Below are positions 1 through 11,798 of a DNA stretch of 64,000 bases, piece by piece (position 1 is the stretch's first letter; every line of letters begins with the position of its first letter). Source of the stretch: Sphingomonas sp. HMP6 (lineage in GTDB: Bacteria; Pseudomonadota; Alphaproteobacteria; Sphingomonadales; Sphingomonadaceae); assembly GCF_013374095.1 (NCBI RefSeq), contig NZ_AP022672.1, positions 991,501 through 1,055,500 of the forward strand, given 5' to 3'. The position numbers were made by a program, and so were the translations under genes. Below the pieces are notes generated by a model that saw only the letters and a list, made by a program, of their open reading frames with translations, did no database searches and was not told where the DNA came from.

Positions 1-704
1 GATTCGATCTGCCCCACCGCCGCCTCATAGGCGGGGTCGCCCGCGATGTACGCGGAGACATCCGCGTCCATCCCGGTCCCGGGCCGTAAATCCGGCACCC
101 AATGTGGGTTGCGCAGGAAGCGCATGTCGAACACCAGATCGGCATTGCGCGGAACGCCACGCGAAAAGCCGAAGGACGTCACCGATAGCGTCGGCTTGCC
201 CAGACCCTCGCCCGAAAAGGTCGCGCGGATCTGCTGCGCCAGCTCGTTCGCGGTCAGATCGGTCGTGTCGATCAACCGGTTCGCCCAGCGCCGCAGCGGG
301 CTGAGCAGTTCGCGTTCACGCGCGATACCGTCCGACGCCGGTCGATCAAGCGCCAGCGGATGCCGCCGCCGCGTCTCGGAATAGCGCCGCTCCAGTTCGC
401 CGCCCGCGCAATCGAGGAACAGCGTGCCGATGTCATGGCCGTGCTCCTCGCGCAATTGCTTGATCCGCTGGACGATCCGCTCGGGATCGAAATCGCGGGT
501 CCGTGCCCCGATGCCGAGCGCAAGCGGCTGGGTCGATCGCGCCGCCCCCTCGGGCAGCGGCGCGCTGAGCAAGCGATCCAGCAACAAGAGCGGGAGATTG
601 TCGACCACCTCCCAGCCGAGATCCTCGAGCGTGCGCAACACGGTCGATTTGCCGGCGCCCGACATGCCGGTGACGAGCAGAATGTCCTTGGGGTCGCGTT
701 TCAT
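1..704 (-). CDS. rapZ: RapZ-type RNase adapter / nucleotide-binding protein, partial at window edge
   Basis: The reverse strand is open from an ATG at 704 through position 1, giving about 234 codons of a protein that is normally near 300 residues, so the C-terminal part lies outside the window. The N-terminus carries a P-loop (MSGAGKST, residues 14-21), followed by the VVDNLPLLLL stretch typical of RapZ/YvcJ. The later segment with SFGFSRGVP, DLVFDMRFLRNPHW and DLRPGTG is diagnostic of the family. RapZ binds nucleotides and, in enterobacteria, guides RNase E to small RNAs controlling aminosugar synthesis. In alphaproteobacteria it sits with hprK and PTS-Ntr genes. The start codon overlaps the hprK stop as ATGA, so the two are translationally coupled. 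The family call is secure; the exact role in this lineage is inferred. Confidence 0.93.
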   Translation of the reverse strand, partial: MKRDPKDILLVTGMSGAGKSTVLRTLEDLGWEVVDNLPLLLLDRLLSAPLPEGAARSTQPLALGIGARTRDFDPERIVQRIKQLREEHGHDIGTLFLDCAGGELERRYSETRRRHPLALDRPASDGIARERELLSPLRRWANRLIDTTDLTANELAQQIRATFSGEGLGKPTLSVTSFGFSRGVPRNADLVFDMRFLRNPHWVPDLRPGTGMDADVSAYIAGDPAYEAAVGQIE

Positions 705-1126
705 ACGCCCTCAATAGCGTGGGCGAGCGCCAATTCCACCTTGATTGGCGTCGAGGCTTCGAACGCGGCAAGCGCGACCACGGGCAGGGGGATGCCTGCA
801 ATCTCCTGCATGACGCCTTCCGGCGGCATTCGCTCCACCGGCCCGCCGAGCGTAACCACCAGAGCGACCGGGATATCGGCGACCGACGCCACCGCAAGAA
901 TGCCCACCCCACGCACCTCGATCATACCCGATATCGTCTGAGGTGCCGCTGCCCGCAGGCGACCATCGAGTACCGTCAGCACGGTCTGATCGTCGCTGAT
1001 CAACATCGCACCACGATCGATCAGCCGCAGCGCGAGGTCGGACTTTCCCGCGCCCGACGGACCGATCAGCAACACGCAATGCCGCCCGATCGCCACCGAC
1101 GTGGCGTGAAGCAGGAGCGGCGTCAC
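701..1126 (-). CDS. hprK: Short HPr kinase/phosphorylase (HprK, C-terminal domain only)
   Basis: This 141-residue protein is far shorter than Gram-positive HprK (about 310 residues) and represents only the kinase domain, the normal alphaproteobacterial form. The P-loop GPSGAGKS lies near residues 23-30, followed by the DLALRLIDRGAMLISDD segment that corresponds to HprK. It should phosphorylate a serine on the HPr-like NPr of the nitrogen PTS, linking carbon and nitrogen status. It overlaps chvG upstream and rapZ downstream by 4 bp each (ATGA), so chvI-chvG-hprK-rapZ reads as one transcript. This gene order is well known in alphaproteobacteria and supports the call. Confidence 0.93.
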   Translation of the reverse strand: MTPLLLHATSVAIGRHCVLLIGPSGAGKSDLALRLIDRGAMLISDDQTVLTVLDGRLRAAAPQTISGMIEVRGVGILAVASVADIPVALVVTLGGPVERMPPEGVMQEIAGIPLPVVALAAFEASTPIKVELALAHAIEGV

Positions 1127-2739
1127 CGCGCATCCGCAGTCGGTATGCGGATCACGAAGCGCGCGCCGCCCGCGCCGTCGGTCCGCGCGGTCGCCACGAT
1201 GCTTCCCTGATGCGCCTCGACGATCGTCCGCGCGATCGCGAGGCCGAGGCCCGAATGCTTCCCGAACGCCTCGCCTTCGGGGCGCAGCGACTGGAAACGG
1301 CGGAACACCTGTTCGCGCGCATCCTCTGGCACGCCCGGGCCTTGATCCTCGATTCCAATGACCACGACGTCATGATCGCACGTCGCGCTCAGCACGATCA
1401 GCCCTGCATCGGGCGAGAAGGAGATCGCATTTTCGATCAGATTTTCAAGCACGCGCTCCAGCCTTGCGCCTTCGCCCGGCACGATCAGCGGCATGTCGGT
1501 GCGCCGGACGAACTGCAGCCGCACCCCGCGCTCGACCCCGCGTGCCTCGCGACTGGCGATTAACGCGGCGATCATCGCGCCGAGATCGACCGGTTCGAAC
1601 TTGGTCCGGCTGAGTTGCGCGTCGAGCCGCGATGCCTCGGCAATGTCGGTGATCAGTCGGTCGAGCCGCTGCACATCGTCGCGCACGATCGCCAGCAGCC
1701 GCGCTTGCAACGCCGGATCCTTGACCATCGTCATCCCCTCGACCGCGGAGCGAAGCGAGGCGAGCGGGTTCTTCATCTCGTGCGTCACATCCGCGGCGAA
1801 CGCCTCGATCGCATCGATCCGCGCGCGCAAAGCGAGGCTCATGTCGGACAGGGCACGCGCGAGCATCCCGATCTCATCGCGGCGTTCGGGCAAGCGCGGC
1901 ACGATCACTTCGCGCGCACGCCCCATCCGCACGCGCACCGCCGCGCGGGCGAGCTTGCGCAGCGGTCGCACGATCGTTCGCGCGAGAAAGAGCGACAAGA
2001 GCACCGAGGCGATCGACACGACCAGCAACACGACTCCCAAGCGGAAGCGCTCCAGCCGCACGGTCTGCGTGATTTCGCGCGCATTGATCGTCGTCATCAC
2101 GACCCCACCACCGGGAAAGGGGGAGGCGGCGGTGATGACGGGGGTACGATCAGGCGCGCGCCACACCGTCGCTGACACGGTCGGCGTATCGTGCGCAGCG
2201 CGCACGTCGGGCCAAGCGCGCCCGTCGTCATGCTCGCGGTACAACGGCGCACGCGGCGTGCCGACGACGGTGTCGATCACCGCATCGAGGAAGCGTGCCG
2301 AGGCTTGCCGCCAATCCTGCTTGTCCGGGTCCTGCAGCACGACATTGCGCAGGCCAAGCCGCCGCGTGTCGATCAGCGGCTTGCCCGCCGGATCATACAC
2401 CCGCACCCGCGCGCCCATGTCCCGCGACAGCCGCAGCGCAAGATCCGGGCGTTGCGCTTCCGGCACAGAAACGAGCGCCTCGGCGATAAGCCGCGCCTCG
2501 CGGATCGATTGCGTCACCCGCCCATCGACGATCCGGCTGCGGTAGGAATCGAGATAGAAAAAGCCACCCGCGAGCAGCCCGAGCGCAAAGACGTTGACGA
2601 ACAGGATGCGCGGGGTGAGCGAGACGCGCGCCGACCAGCGTAGCGATAGCGCGCGGGCATCCTCGTCGCCACGCTCCACGCCGTCGCCGCCGAGAGCACC
2701 GCCGCCGTCATTCCTCGGAGAATCGATACCCGGCTCCAT
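1123..2739 (-). CDS. chvG: Stimulus-sensing histidine kinase ChvG (ExoS family)
   Basis: Membrane sensor kinase of 538 residues. Transmembrane segments lie at about 45-63 and 234-254 with a periplasmic sensing domain between them. A HAMP region follows (about 255-310), then the phospho-acceptor motif THEMKNPL with His320, then an HATPase domain with the N-box NLIENAI, DQGPGVP and GLGLAIAR. It should autophosphorylate and pass the phosphate to ChvI; in rhizobia this pair responds to acidity and envelope stress. Its annotated start overlaps the end of chvI by 32 bp, in keeping with coupling. A later start before the first membrane segment is possible because the first 40 residues are low-complexity. 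The family is secure; the stimulus here is unknown. Confidence 0.93.
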   Translation of the reverse strand: MEPGIDSPRNDGGGALGGDGVERGDEDARALSLRWSARVSLTPRILFVNVFALGLLAGGFFYLDSYRSRIVDGRVTQSIREARLIAEALVSVPEAQRPDLALRLSRDMGARVRVYDPAGKPLIDTRRLGLRNVVLQDPDKQDWRQASARFLDAVIDTVVGTPRAPLYREHDDGRAWPDVRAAHDTPTVSATVWRAPDRTPVITAASPFPGGGVVMTTINAREITQTVRLERFRLGVVLLVVSIASVLLSLFLARTIVRPLRKLARAAVRVRMGRAREVIVPRLPERRDEIGMLARALSDMSLALRARIDAIEAFAADVTHEMKNPLASLRSAVEGMTMVKDPALQARLLAIVRDDVQRLDRLITDIAEASRLDAQLSRTKFEPVDLGAMIAALIASREARGVERGVRLQFVRRTDMPLIVPGEGARLERVLENLIENAISFSPDAGLIVLSATCDHDVVVIGIEDQGPGVPEDAREQVFRRFQSLRPEGEAFGKHSGLGLAIARTIVEAHQGSIVATARTDGAGGARFVIRIPTADAR

Positions 2740-3415
2740 ATAACGTCTCTATGGCATCGAATGCCGGGTCGATCTGCCGGAACTTGCGGCGGACGCGTTT
2801 GATGTGGCTGTCGATCGTGCGGTCGTCGACATAGATGTCGTCATGATAGGCCGCGTCCATCAACTGGTTTCGCGTCTTCACGATGCCGGGGCGTTGCGCC
2901 AGCGTTTCCAGAATCAGGAACTCGGTGACGGTCAGAACCACCGCCACGCCGCCCCAGGTGACGCGGTGCCGCGCCGTATCCATCGCGAGCCGACCGCGCA
3001 CCAATTCGGTCTCGGCCGCCGCCTCGTCCGCCCCGGCACCGCCGGCGGAAACCTCGGTACGCCGCAGGATCGCGCGGATGCGGGCGATCAGCAGCCGTTG
3101 CGAGAAGGGCTTGGCGATATAGTCGTCCGCCCCCATTGCCAGCCCGAGCGCCTCGTCGAGCTCGTCGTCCTTCGACGTGAGGAAGATCACCGGCACCATG
3201 CTCTTCTCGCGCAGGCGCCGTAACAGTTCGAGCCCGTCCATCCGCGGCATCTTGATGTCCAGGATCGCGATGTCGGGAGGATTATCGATCAACGCCTTGA
3301 GCGCCGTCTCGCCGTCCGAATAGAGCCGTGTGACGAACCCCTCCGCCTGCAGCGCGATCGAAACGGAGGTGAGAATGTTGCGGTCATCGTCGACCAAAGC
3401 GATCGTTGCCGTCAT
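2708..3415 (-). CDS. chvI: Response regulator ChvI (OmpR family)
   Basis: A receiver domain (acidic pair near residues 9-11, phospho-acceptor Asp53 in [11 protein letters not shown], Lys in [10 protein letters not shown]) is joined to an OmpR-type winged-helix domain ending in [10 protein letters not shown] chose the ATG at 3415 rather than the upstream TTG at 3427, because AAGGA abuts the TTG too closely to serve it. It partners ChvG encoded directly downstream. The gene is divergent from pckA; in rhizobia ChvI-type regulators influence gluconeogenic and envelope genes, so the shared intergenic region is a plausible target. That regulatory link is an inference. Confidence 0.94.
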   Translation of the reverse strand: MTATIALVDDDRNILTSVSIALQAEGFVTRLYSDGETALKALIDNPPDIAILDIKMPRMDGLELLRRLREKSMVPVIFLTSKDDELDEALGLAMGADDYIAKPFSQRLLIARIRAILRRTEVSAGGAGADEAAAETELVRGRLAMDTARHRVTWGGVAVVLTVTEFLILETLAQRPGIVKTRNQLMDAAYHDDIYVDDRTIDSHIKRVRRKFRQIDPAFDAIETLYGAGYRFSEE

Positions 3416-3528
3416 CGGCCGGAGCAATCCTTATCGTTCGTAATATCGCCTAATCCATTACGCCTGCGTGCTCAATGGAAGCTGAACGACGGCGTTTGAC
3501 CGTGGGACATCCGCTCGATATGCGCACG

Positions 3529-3540
3529 GCATACGTATGC
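3529..3540. promoter_or_regulatory. Perfect 12-bp palindrome between chvI and pckA
   Basis: GCATACGTATGC is perfectly self-complementary and lies 43 bp upstream of the pckA GTG and about 115 bp upstream of the chvI start. Its position in a short divergent intergenic region is typical of an operator. I do not recognise a named regulator for it. Confidence 0.4.
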
Positions 3541-3582
3541 GGAGCGAAATGGCCCGCGCGACAATCCAGGAGAGACATTGCC

Positions 3583-5190
<1,608 letters not shown>

Positions 5191-5202
5191 CCCCGGGCGT
5201 CT

Positions 5203-5232
5203 TCGGGATCGGGCGTAAAGATCCGATCCCGA
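5203..5232 (+). other. 10-bp inverted repeat between pckA and the next gene
   Basis: TCGGGATCGG pairs perfectly with CCGATCCCGA across a 10-nt loop. It follows the pckA stop by 12 bp and ends 12 bp before the ATG at 5245. No T-run follows, so it is a poor intrinsic terminator. Its right arm touches the AGG that would be the ribosome-binding site of the next gene. Confidence 0.5.
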
Positions 5233-5244
5233 GGAAACCGTAAA

Positions 5245-5712
5245 ATGTCCGAACCCGATCGACCGACCGCCCCGCGCCTCTTCCCCGATGATGCCGCGAT
5301 CGTACGGATCGGGGAGGGGCTGCTAGCACATACCTTGCCGCGCGCCGACTGGACGCACGAGGCGCACCTTGCCGCGACGACATGGCTGCTGCGGAATCGG
5401 CCCGATATCGACGTGGACCGCGACGTCGCCACGATCATTTCGACCTACAATGAATCCGTCGGCGGCGTGAATGGCGACATGGGCGGCTATCACGACACGA
5501 TCACCCGCGCCTTCGTCGCCGGTATCCGCGCGCATCTTGCTCGGCGCGATAGCAGCGAACCGACCGCCGCCTGCGTCAACGCGCTGCTCGAATCTCCGGC
5601 CGGGCAGCGTGACTGGCCGCTGCGCTTTTACAGCCGCGAATTGCTCTTCTCGGTCGCGGCGCGACGTGGCTTCGTGCCGCCCGACCTCGCGCCCTTTCCG
5701 GTGCCGTGCTAG
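5245..5712 (+). CDS. Conserved hypothetical protein, 155 aa
   Basis: I do not recognise a named family. The protein is soluble with no signal peptide or membrane segment. It has a histidine-bearing WTHEAHLAAT motif near residues 37-46 and a second GYHDTITRAF motif near residues 81-90, a spacing that could place two histidine clusters together. Codon use is like the neighbours and the SD-like GAGG lies 11-14 bases upstream of the ATG. It follows pckA and may share its transcript across the inverted repeat at 5203-5232. Function unknown. Confidence 0.75.
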   Translation: MSEPDRPTAPRLFPDDAAIVRIGEGLLAHTLPRADWTHEAHLAATTWLLRNRPDIDVDRDVATIISTYNESVGGVNGDMGGYHDTITRAFVAGIRAHLARRDSSEPTAACVNALLESPAGQRDWPLRFYSRELLFSVAARRGFVPPDLAPFPVPC

Positions 5713-5749
5713 CATCGCCGCGCGTGTTCACCGCAAAGGGGATAAGACG

Positions 5750-6064
5750 ATGGGATTGCTCGACGGACTGCTCGCTCAAGTCACTGAAAATGTCGACGTA
5801 AAGAACCTCGCCGCCAAGGTTGGCCTGACCCCGGAACAAATCGAATCGGCGGTGGCAGCCCTTGCCCAGGCGCATACCGCGCCGACCGACACCGTCTCGA
5901 CCGCAGCCGCCAGTACCGGTCTGTCGGCGGAAACATTGCAGCAGATCATCGCGCACATCGGCGGCGAAGGCGCGCTCGGCAATTTCGCCTCGCTGCTGGG
6001 ACAGCAGGGCGGCATACTCGGCCAGCTCGGCGGGCTTGCCGAAGGCTTTTTCGGCAAGAAGTAA
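5750..6064 (+). CDS. Small DUF937/YidB-like protein, 104 aa
   Basis: The ATG at 5750 follows AAAGGGGA at good spacing, so I take this rather than the long upstream open frame that overlaps the preceding gene. The protein begins MGLLDGLLAQV, has a helical first half (LAAKVGLTPEQIESAVAAL) and a Gly/Leu/Gln-rich tail (LLGQQGGILGQLGG, then GFFGKK). This pattern is like the DUF937/YidB family of small proteins of unknown function. It is convergent with the nfeD-like gene. The family assignment is tentative. Confidence 0.7.
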   Translation: MGLLDGLLAQVTENVDVKNLAAKVGLTPEQIESAVAALAQAHTAPTDTVSTAAASTGLSAETLQQIIAHIGGEGALGNFASLLGQQGGILGQLGGLAEGFFGKK

Positions 6065-6081
6065 GCACGCCAAGGGGCGCG

Positions 6082-6531
6082 TCAGGCGGGTTCGACCTGC
6101 AGGACGCCCCCAGTCGCGCCGACGATCCGCACGCTCGTGCCGACCCCGGCATCCGGCCCGGTCGCGTTCCAAGCACCGTCGCCGACTTTTACTCGGCCTT
6201 CGCCACCCACGATCGCGTCGCACACTTCTACGCGCTTACCAATCAGCCGAGCAGCGCGGTCGTTGAGGTGGGGGGCGCTCGACGACTGATCGCTCCCACG
6301 ATACCAGCGCCATCCGATCGCGACCGCGCCGCCGGTTAGAACGGCGAATATCAGCGCCTGCAGCAGGATTGGTACTCCCGGCACGATGAGCGCGAACACC
6401 CCGGTCAACGCCGCCGCCACGCCGAGAAAAATCAGGAAAAACCCTGGCAGCACCATCTCGGCCATGAGTAACACGAGCGCCGCGGCCAGCCATAGCGCGC
6501 CGATACTCCAGGCGATTCCGAACGCGCTCAT
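6082..6531 (-). CDS. NfeD-like membrane protein, partner of the SPFH protein
   Basis: The 149-residue protein has two or three hydrophobic segments in the first 75 residues (IGALWLAAALVLLMAEMVLPGF, then GVAAALTGVFALIVPG and LLQALIFAVLTGGAVAIGW). A C-terminal OB-fold-like NfeD domain of about 60 residues follows (GKRVEVCDAI, GEGRVKVGDGAWNATG). NfeD proteins are encoded next to SPFH proteins and are thought to help anchor or regulate membrane microdomain assemblies. The start codon overlaps the stop of the SPFH gene by 4 bp, so the pair is co-translated. Confidence 0.9.
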   Translation of the reverse strand: MSAFGIAWSIGALWLAAALVLLMAEMVLPGFFLIFLGVAAALTGVFALIVPGVPILLQALIFAVLTGGAVAIGWRWYRGSDQSSSAPHLNDRAARLIGKRVEVCDAIVGGEGRVKVGDGAWNATGPDAGVGTSVRIVGATGGVLQVEPA

Positions 6532-7502
6532 TGCGTGCCACCCCCCTCGAACGGCCCACGCGGACGCGTCGGCGCGGGCGGGGTAGGGGCAGGACCGTCG
6601 CGAAACGCTTCCTTTGCCAATTCGCTAATCCCGCCCAGCGTCCCCATCAATTGCGTCGCCTCGACCGGGAACAGGATCGTCTTGGCGTTGGGCGATGTCG
6701 CGAACAGGCCGATCGCCTCGACATACTTCTGCGCGATGAAATAGTTGATCGCCTGCACGCTGCCGCCGCTGATCGCGTCGGACACCACCTTGGTCGCTTG
6801 GGCCTCGGCCTCGGCCGAGCGCTCGCGCGCCTCCGCATCGCGGAAGGCGGCTTCACGGCGGCCCTCGGCCTCAAGGATCTGCGCCTGTTTCAGCCCTTCC
6901 GCGCGGTTGATCTCATTTTGCCGCGCGGCCTCGGATTCGAGGATCGTCGCCCGCTTTTCGCGCTCCGCCTTCATTTGCCGCGTCATTGCGTTGACGATGT
7001 CGGCGGGCGGGCGGATGTCCTTCAATTCGACGCGGGTGACCTTGACGCCCCATGCCTCGGTCGCATTGTCGATCACGGCGAGCAATCGGCCGTTGATTTC
7101 GTCGCGCTTCGACAGCAATTCGTCGAGGTCCATCGATCCCATCACGGTGCGCAAATTGGTCGTGGTGAGCTGCATGATCGCCAGATACAGATCGCTCACC
7201 TCATATGCCGCCTTGGCCGCATCGAGCACCTGGAAGAACACCACCCCGTCGACCGCGACCATCGCATTGTCCTTGGTGATGATCTCCTGCCCCGGAATGT
7301 CGAGCACTTGCTCCATCATGTTCACCTTGCGCCCGATCTGGTCGAACAAGGGCACGATGAAGGTCAGCCCCGGCTGCGCCACGGCGGTAAACTTCCCAAA
7401 TCTTTCAATGGTATACTGATATCCCTGCCGCACCACCTTCATGCCGAGTGCGAGATAGAGCAGGACAAGCAGGACGAGCAGACCGGCGAGAATAAAGCCC
7501 AT
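6528..7502 (-). CDS. SPFH/Band 7 (paraslipin, QmcA-like) membrane protein
   Basis: The 324-residue protein starts with a single N-terminal membrane segment (ILAGLLVLLVLLYLALGM). The band-7 domain follows (VVRQGYQYTIERFGKF; PLFDQIGRKVNMMEQVLDIPGQEIITKDNAMV), then a long charged coiled-coil (about residues 180-245, with KAEREKRATILESEAARQ). Proteins of this kind oligomerise at the inner membrane and work with NfeD partners in membrane quality control. It is divergent from guaB. The 183-bp intergenic region holds the promoters of both; I could not assign boxes with confidence. Confidence 0.93.
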   Translation of the reverse strand: MGFILAGLLVLLVLLYLALGMKVVRQGYQYTIERFGKFTAVAQPGLTFIVPLFDQIGRKVNMMEQVLDIPGQEIITKDNAMVAVDGVVFFQVLDAAKAAYEVSDLYLAIMQLTTTNLRTVMGSMDLDELLSKRDEINGRLLAVIDNATEAWGVKVTRVELKDIRPPADIVNAMTRQMKAEREKRATILESEAARQNEINRAEGLKQAQILEAEGRREAAFRDAEARERSAEAEAQATKVVSDAISGGSVQAINYFIAQKYVEAIGLFATSPNAKTILFPVEATQLMGTLGGISELAKEAFRDGPAPTPPAPTRPRGPFEGGGTQ

Positions 7503-7580
7503 GGAAACAAAGTCCTCGAACTGCCACCGCAGGGATGCGGCGCTCGCTTCATATTTAGCAGATCGGTTACGGTGTCATAG

Positions 7581-9143
<1,563 letters not shown>

Positions 9144-9248
9144 TTCTCTCTCTCCCCGTCAGGGGAGCGGGGCAGTTACAGGCGCCAACTTCCGCTACTA
9201 CCCCTCTCCCCGACCCTTTCCCTTTACGGGAGAGGGGGAAAGAACACG
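9144..9248. repeat. Intergenic palindromic repeat, family A (guaB-rsmB)
   Basis: CCCCTCTCCC (9201-9210) pairs perfectly with GGGAGAGGGG (9228-9237) around a 17-nt loop. A related CCCCGTCAGGGG-type hairpin precedes it near 9155-9170. The same C-rich/G-rich family recurs at 18191-18226 and 31668-31768. The purine arm ends 10-11 bases before the rsmB ATG. Confidence 0.75.
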
Positions 9249-10421
9249 ATGACCCCATCCGCTAGAACCCAGGCCGCGATCGAACTGCTCGATCAGATCA
9301 TCGATGCTGCGCGCGATTCGGGCGCCGCCGCCGATACGTTGATCGCACGCTATTTCGCCACGCGCCGCTATGCCGGGTCGAAGGACCGCCGGGCGGTGCG
9401 CGAGCTCGTCTACGCGGCGATCCGCGCGGTGGGCGAGCGTCCCGCCTCGGGCCGCAGCGCCATGCTGGCGGTTGCCGCCACCGACCCTGAACTCGCCGCT
9501 ACGTTCGACGGCGTCGGCCATGGTCCCGCGCCGATCGGAACCAAGGAAACCGCAGCCGCCACCGGAATCGCGCCGCGCTGGATCGTTGATCGGCTGTACG
9601 CCTCCGATCTGGACGAGGCCGAATGCGCTGCGTTGATCGATCGCGCGTCGCTCGATGTGCGGATCAACCGCGTGATTGACGAGCCGATCGAGATCGAGGG
9701 CGCCGAACCCATCCCCGGCCTGCCCGACGGGCTTCGCCTGCCGACTGGCACCAATGTCGAGAACCTGCCCGCCTATAATCACGGCGCGATCGAAGTGCAG
9801 GACGCCGGCAGCCAGATCGTCACGCTCGCCGCCAAGGCCCAGCGCGGCCAGCGGATCGTCGATCTGTGTGCGGGCGCAGGCGGCAAGACGCTCGCGCTGG
9901 CGGCGGTGATGGAGGGGCAGGGCGTCGTGCTGGCTACCGATACCGATCGCAATCGCCTGTCGCGGCTCGCCCCACGCGCCGAGCGGGCGCGCGCCGGGAT
10001 CATCGAGAGCCGCTTGATCAATCCTGGCCGCGAGCTCGAAATGCTCGACGATTGGACCGGCAGTGCCGATTGCGTGCTGATCGACGCGCCCTGTTCAGGC
10101 ACTGGGACTTGGCGGCGCAACCCGGAGGCGCGCTGGCGGCTTACCCCCGACCGGATCGAACGGCTGGTCGAAACCCAGCGCAAGGTACTCGAAGTCGGCG
10201 CGGCGCTGGTCAAACCAGGCGGGGCATTGGTCTATATCGTCTGCTCACTGCTGGACGAAGAGGGCGCGGGGCAGGTTGCCGCCTTTCTCTCCGCCAATCC
10301 GGGCTGGCGTGCGCAGGCCCCGAATCTGCCTGCGGGACGCACCCACGGCCCCGGCATCCGCCTGACCCCTGCGCATGACGCAACAGACGGCTTTTTTGTC
10401 GCGCGATTGCAACACGCGTGA
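9249..10421 (+). CDS. rsmB: RsmB-family rRNA (cytosine-C5) methyltransferase
   Basis: The 390-residue protein has an N-terminal NusB-like helical domain (about residues 1-130) and a C-terminal SAM-dependent methyltransferase domain. The SAM site is VDLCAGAGGKTLALAA. The catalytic motifs are DAPCSGTGTWRRNPEARW and, later, LVYIVCSLLDEEG, which supply the two cysteines of the NOL1/NOP2/sun family. It is expected to methylate C967 of 16S rRNA, though related RsmF-type specificity cannot be excluded. The only ribosome-binding candidate is the purine arm of the palindromic repeat just upstream. Confidence 0.9.
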   Translation: MTPSARTQAAIELLDQIIDAARDSGAAADTLIARYFATRRYAGSKDRRAVRELVYAAIRAVGERPASGRSAMLAVAATDPELAATFDGVGHGPAPIGTKETAAATGIAPRWIVDRLYASDLDEAECAALIDRASLDVRINRVIDEPIEIEGAEPIPGLPDGLRLPTGTNVENLPAYNHGAIEVQDAGSQIVTLAAKAQRGQRIVDLCAGAGGKTLALAAVMEGQGVVLATDTDRNRLSRLAPRAERARAGIIESRLINPGRELEMLDDWTGSADCVLIDAPCSGTGTWRRNPEARWRLTPDRIERLVETQRKVLEVGAALVKPGGALVYIVCSLLDEEGAGQVAAFLSANPGWRAQAPNLPAGRTHGPGIRLTPAHDATDGFFVARLQHA

Positions 10422-10455
10422 TAGCCTCATACCCGTGTCGAAACTGGAGTATCTC

Positions 10456-10962
10456 ATGCGCTATACGTCTGTTGCCGTCGCTGCCGCGCTGACGCTGCTG
10501 ACCGTCGGCACCGCGGTGCAGGGCCAGCGCGGCGATCCGGCGGTCGATGCGCGCTCGCTCGCGTTGCTGGCCAAGGGCAAGACGTTGCAGGCGGCGGGTA
10601 ATCTCGACGCGGCGACCGATGTGCTGGAGACGGCAGTTACGGTCGATCCGCGCAACCGTGATGCGTTCGTGACGCTGGCGGAAGTCGCGCAAAGCCGCAG
10701 CTTGCCTGGCAAGGCGATCCGCCTGTACCGCGAGGCGCTGTCGCTCGATCCCAACGATGTCGCGGCCCTGCGCGGGCAGGGCGAGGCGCTGGTCGCCAAG
10801 GGCGCCGTGTCGCGCGCCAAGGATAATCTCGCGCGGATCAGAACCGTGTGCGGAAAGCGCGCTTGTCCGGAGGTCGCGGCCCTGTCGGCATCGATCGCCA
10901 AGGGGCCGCCGATCATCACCGCTTCGGCGGCGATCCCGACGACGGTACCAAAGAAGGACTAA
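10456..10962 (+). CDS. Exported TPR-repeat protein
   Basis: The ATG at 10456 follows CTGGAG with good spacing. The 168-residue product begins with a signal peptide ([23 protein letters not shown]) and continues with two to three tetratricopeptide-like units ([47 protein letters not shown]), so it is probably a periplasmic scaffold. Two cysteines in [10 protein letters not shown] could form a disulfide. It follows rsmB by 34 bp and its last 4 bp overlap the convergent rsmA. Specific function unknown. Confidence 0.8.
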   Translation: MRYTSVAVAAALTLLTVGTAVQGQRGDPAVDARSLALLAKGKTLQAAGNLDAATDVLETAVTVDPRNRDAFVTLAEVAQSRSLPGKAIRLYREALSLDPNDVAALRGQGEALVAKGAVSRAKDNLARIRTVCGKRACPEVAALSASIAKGPPIITASAAIPTTVPKKD

Positions 10963-11798
10963 CCGAGCGCGCGGGCGAGGGTGACGAACTCCGCCACGCT
11001 GACGGTTTCGGCCCGCCGGGTCGGGTCTATCCCGACGCGCTCCAGGGCATCCAACGCGCCGTTCACGCCCTTCAGGCTTTGCCGCAACATCTTGCGGCGC
11101 TGGCCGAAGGCGGCGGCGGTCAGCCGTTCCAGCGTGGCAAACCGCACATCTTTAGGAGCCTCGATCGGAACGATGTGCACCACCGCCGACATCACCTTGG
11201 GCGGCGGCGTGAAAGCAGAGCGGTGCACCGGCATCGCCAGCGTGGCGCGCGACCGCCACTGCGCGAGCACCGCCAGCCGCCCGTACGCCTCACCATCGGT
11301 TGGGGCGACAATCCGCTCGGCGACCTCACGTTGAAACATCAGCGTCAGGCTTTGCCACCACGGCACCCACTCGGCCGACAGCCAGCGCACCAGCAGCGCG
11401 GTGCCGATGTTGTAGGGCAGGTTGGAGGCAATATGCGGCTTGCCCTCAAACAAGGGCGCGGCGTCGATTTCGAGCGCATCGCCCTCGATCACCTTCAGCT
11501 TGCCGGGGAAGGCCTCGCCCAGTTCGGCCAGCGCCGGGATGCAGCGCCGGTCGCGCTCAATTGCGGTAACCCGCGCACCGGCGGCGAGCAGCGCGCGCGT
11601 CAGGCCGCCCGGACCCGGCCCGATTTCGAGCACTTCGGCATCGTTCAGGTTGCCGGGGATGCGTGCGATCCGGGCGAGCAATTGCGCATCGAGCAGGAAA
11701 TTCTGGCCCAGCGCCTTGCTGGCGTTCAACCCATAGCGCGCGATCACGTCGCGCAACGGGGGCAGATCCGGCGTGGCCGCGGCTGGCGGTGTGCTCAC
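10959..11798 (-). CDS. rsmA: 16S rRNA dimethyladenosine transferase RsmA (KsgA)
   Basis: This enzyme dimethylates two adjacent adenosines (A1518/A1519) near the 3' end of 16S rRNA, a checkpoint of 30S maturation. The 279-residue protein has [14 protein letters not shown] near the N-terminus, the SAM motif [14 protein letters not shown], and the catalytic [14 protein letters not shown] (NLPY). It is the last gene of lptD-surA-pdxA-rsmA, the order conserved across many proteobacteria, and overlaps pdxA by 4 bp. Confidence 0.97.
   Translation of the reverse strand: MSTPPAAATPDLPPLRDVIARYGLNASKALGQNFLLDAQLLARIARIPGNLNDAEVLEIGPGPGGLTRALLAAGARVTAIERDRRCIPALAELGEAFPGKLKVIEGDALEIDAAPLFEGKPHIASNLPYNIGTALLVRWLSAEWVPWWQSLTLMFQREVAERIVAPTDGEAYGRLAVLAQWRSRATLAMPVHRSAFTPPPKVMSAVVHIVPIEAPKDVRFATLERLTAAAFGQRRKMLRQSLKGVNGALDALERVGIDPTRRAETVSVAEFVTLARALG

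Noticed and set aside
3475..3582. Upstream extension of pckA by 36 codons
   Set aside because: Sequence before the GTG at 3583 is not PckA-like and the AGGAGA site fits the GTG.
5203..5232. Intrinsic terminator after pckA
   Set aside because: Stem is good but no T-run follows, and it lies against the next gene's ribosome-binding site.
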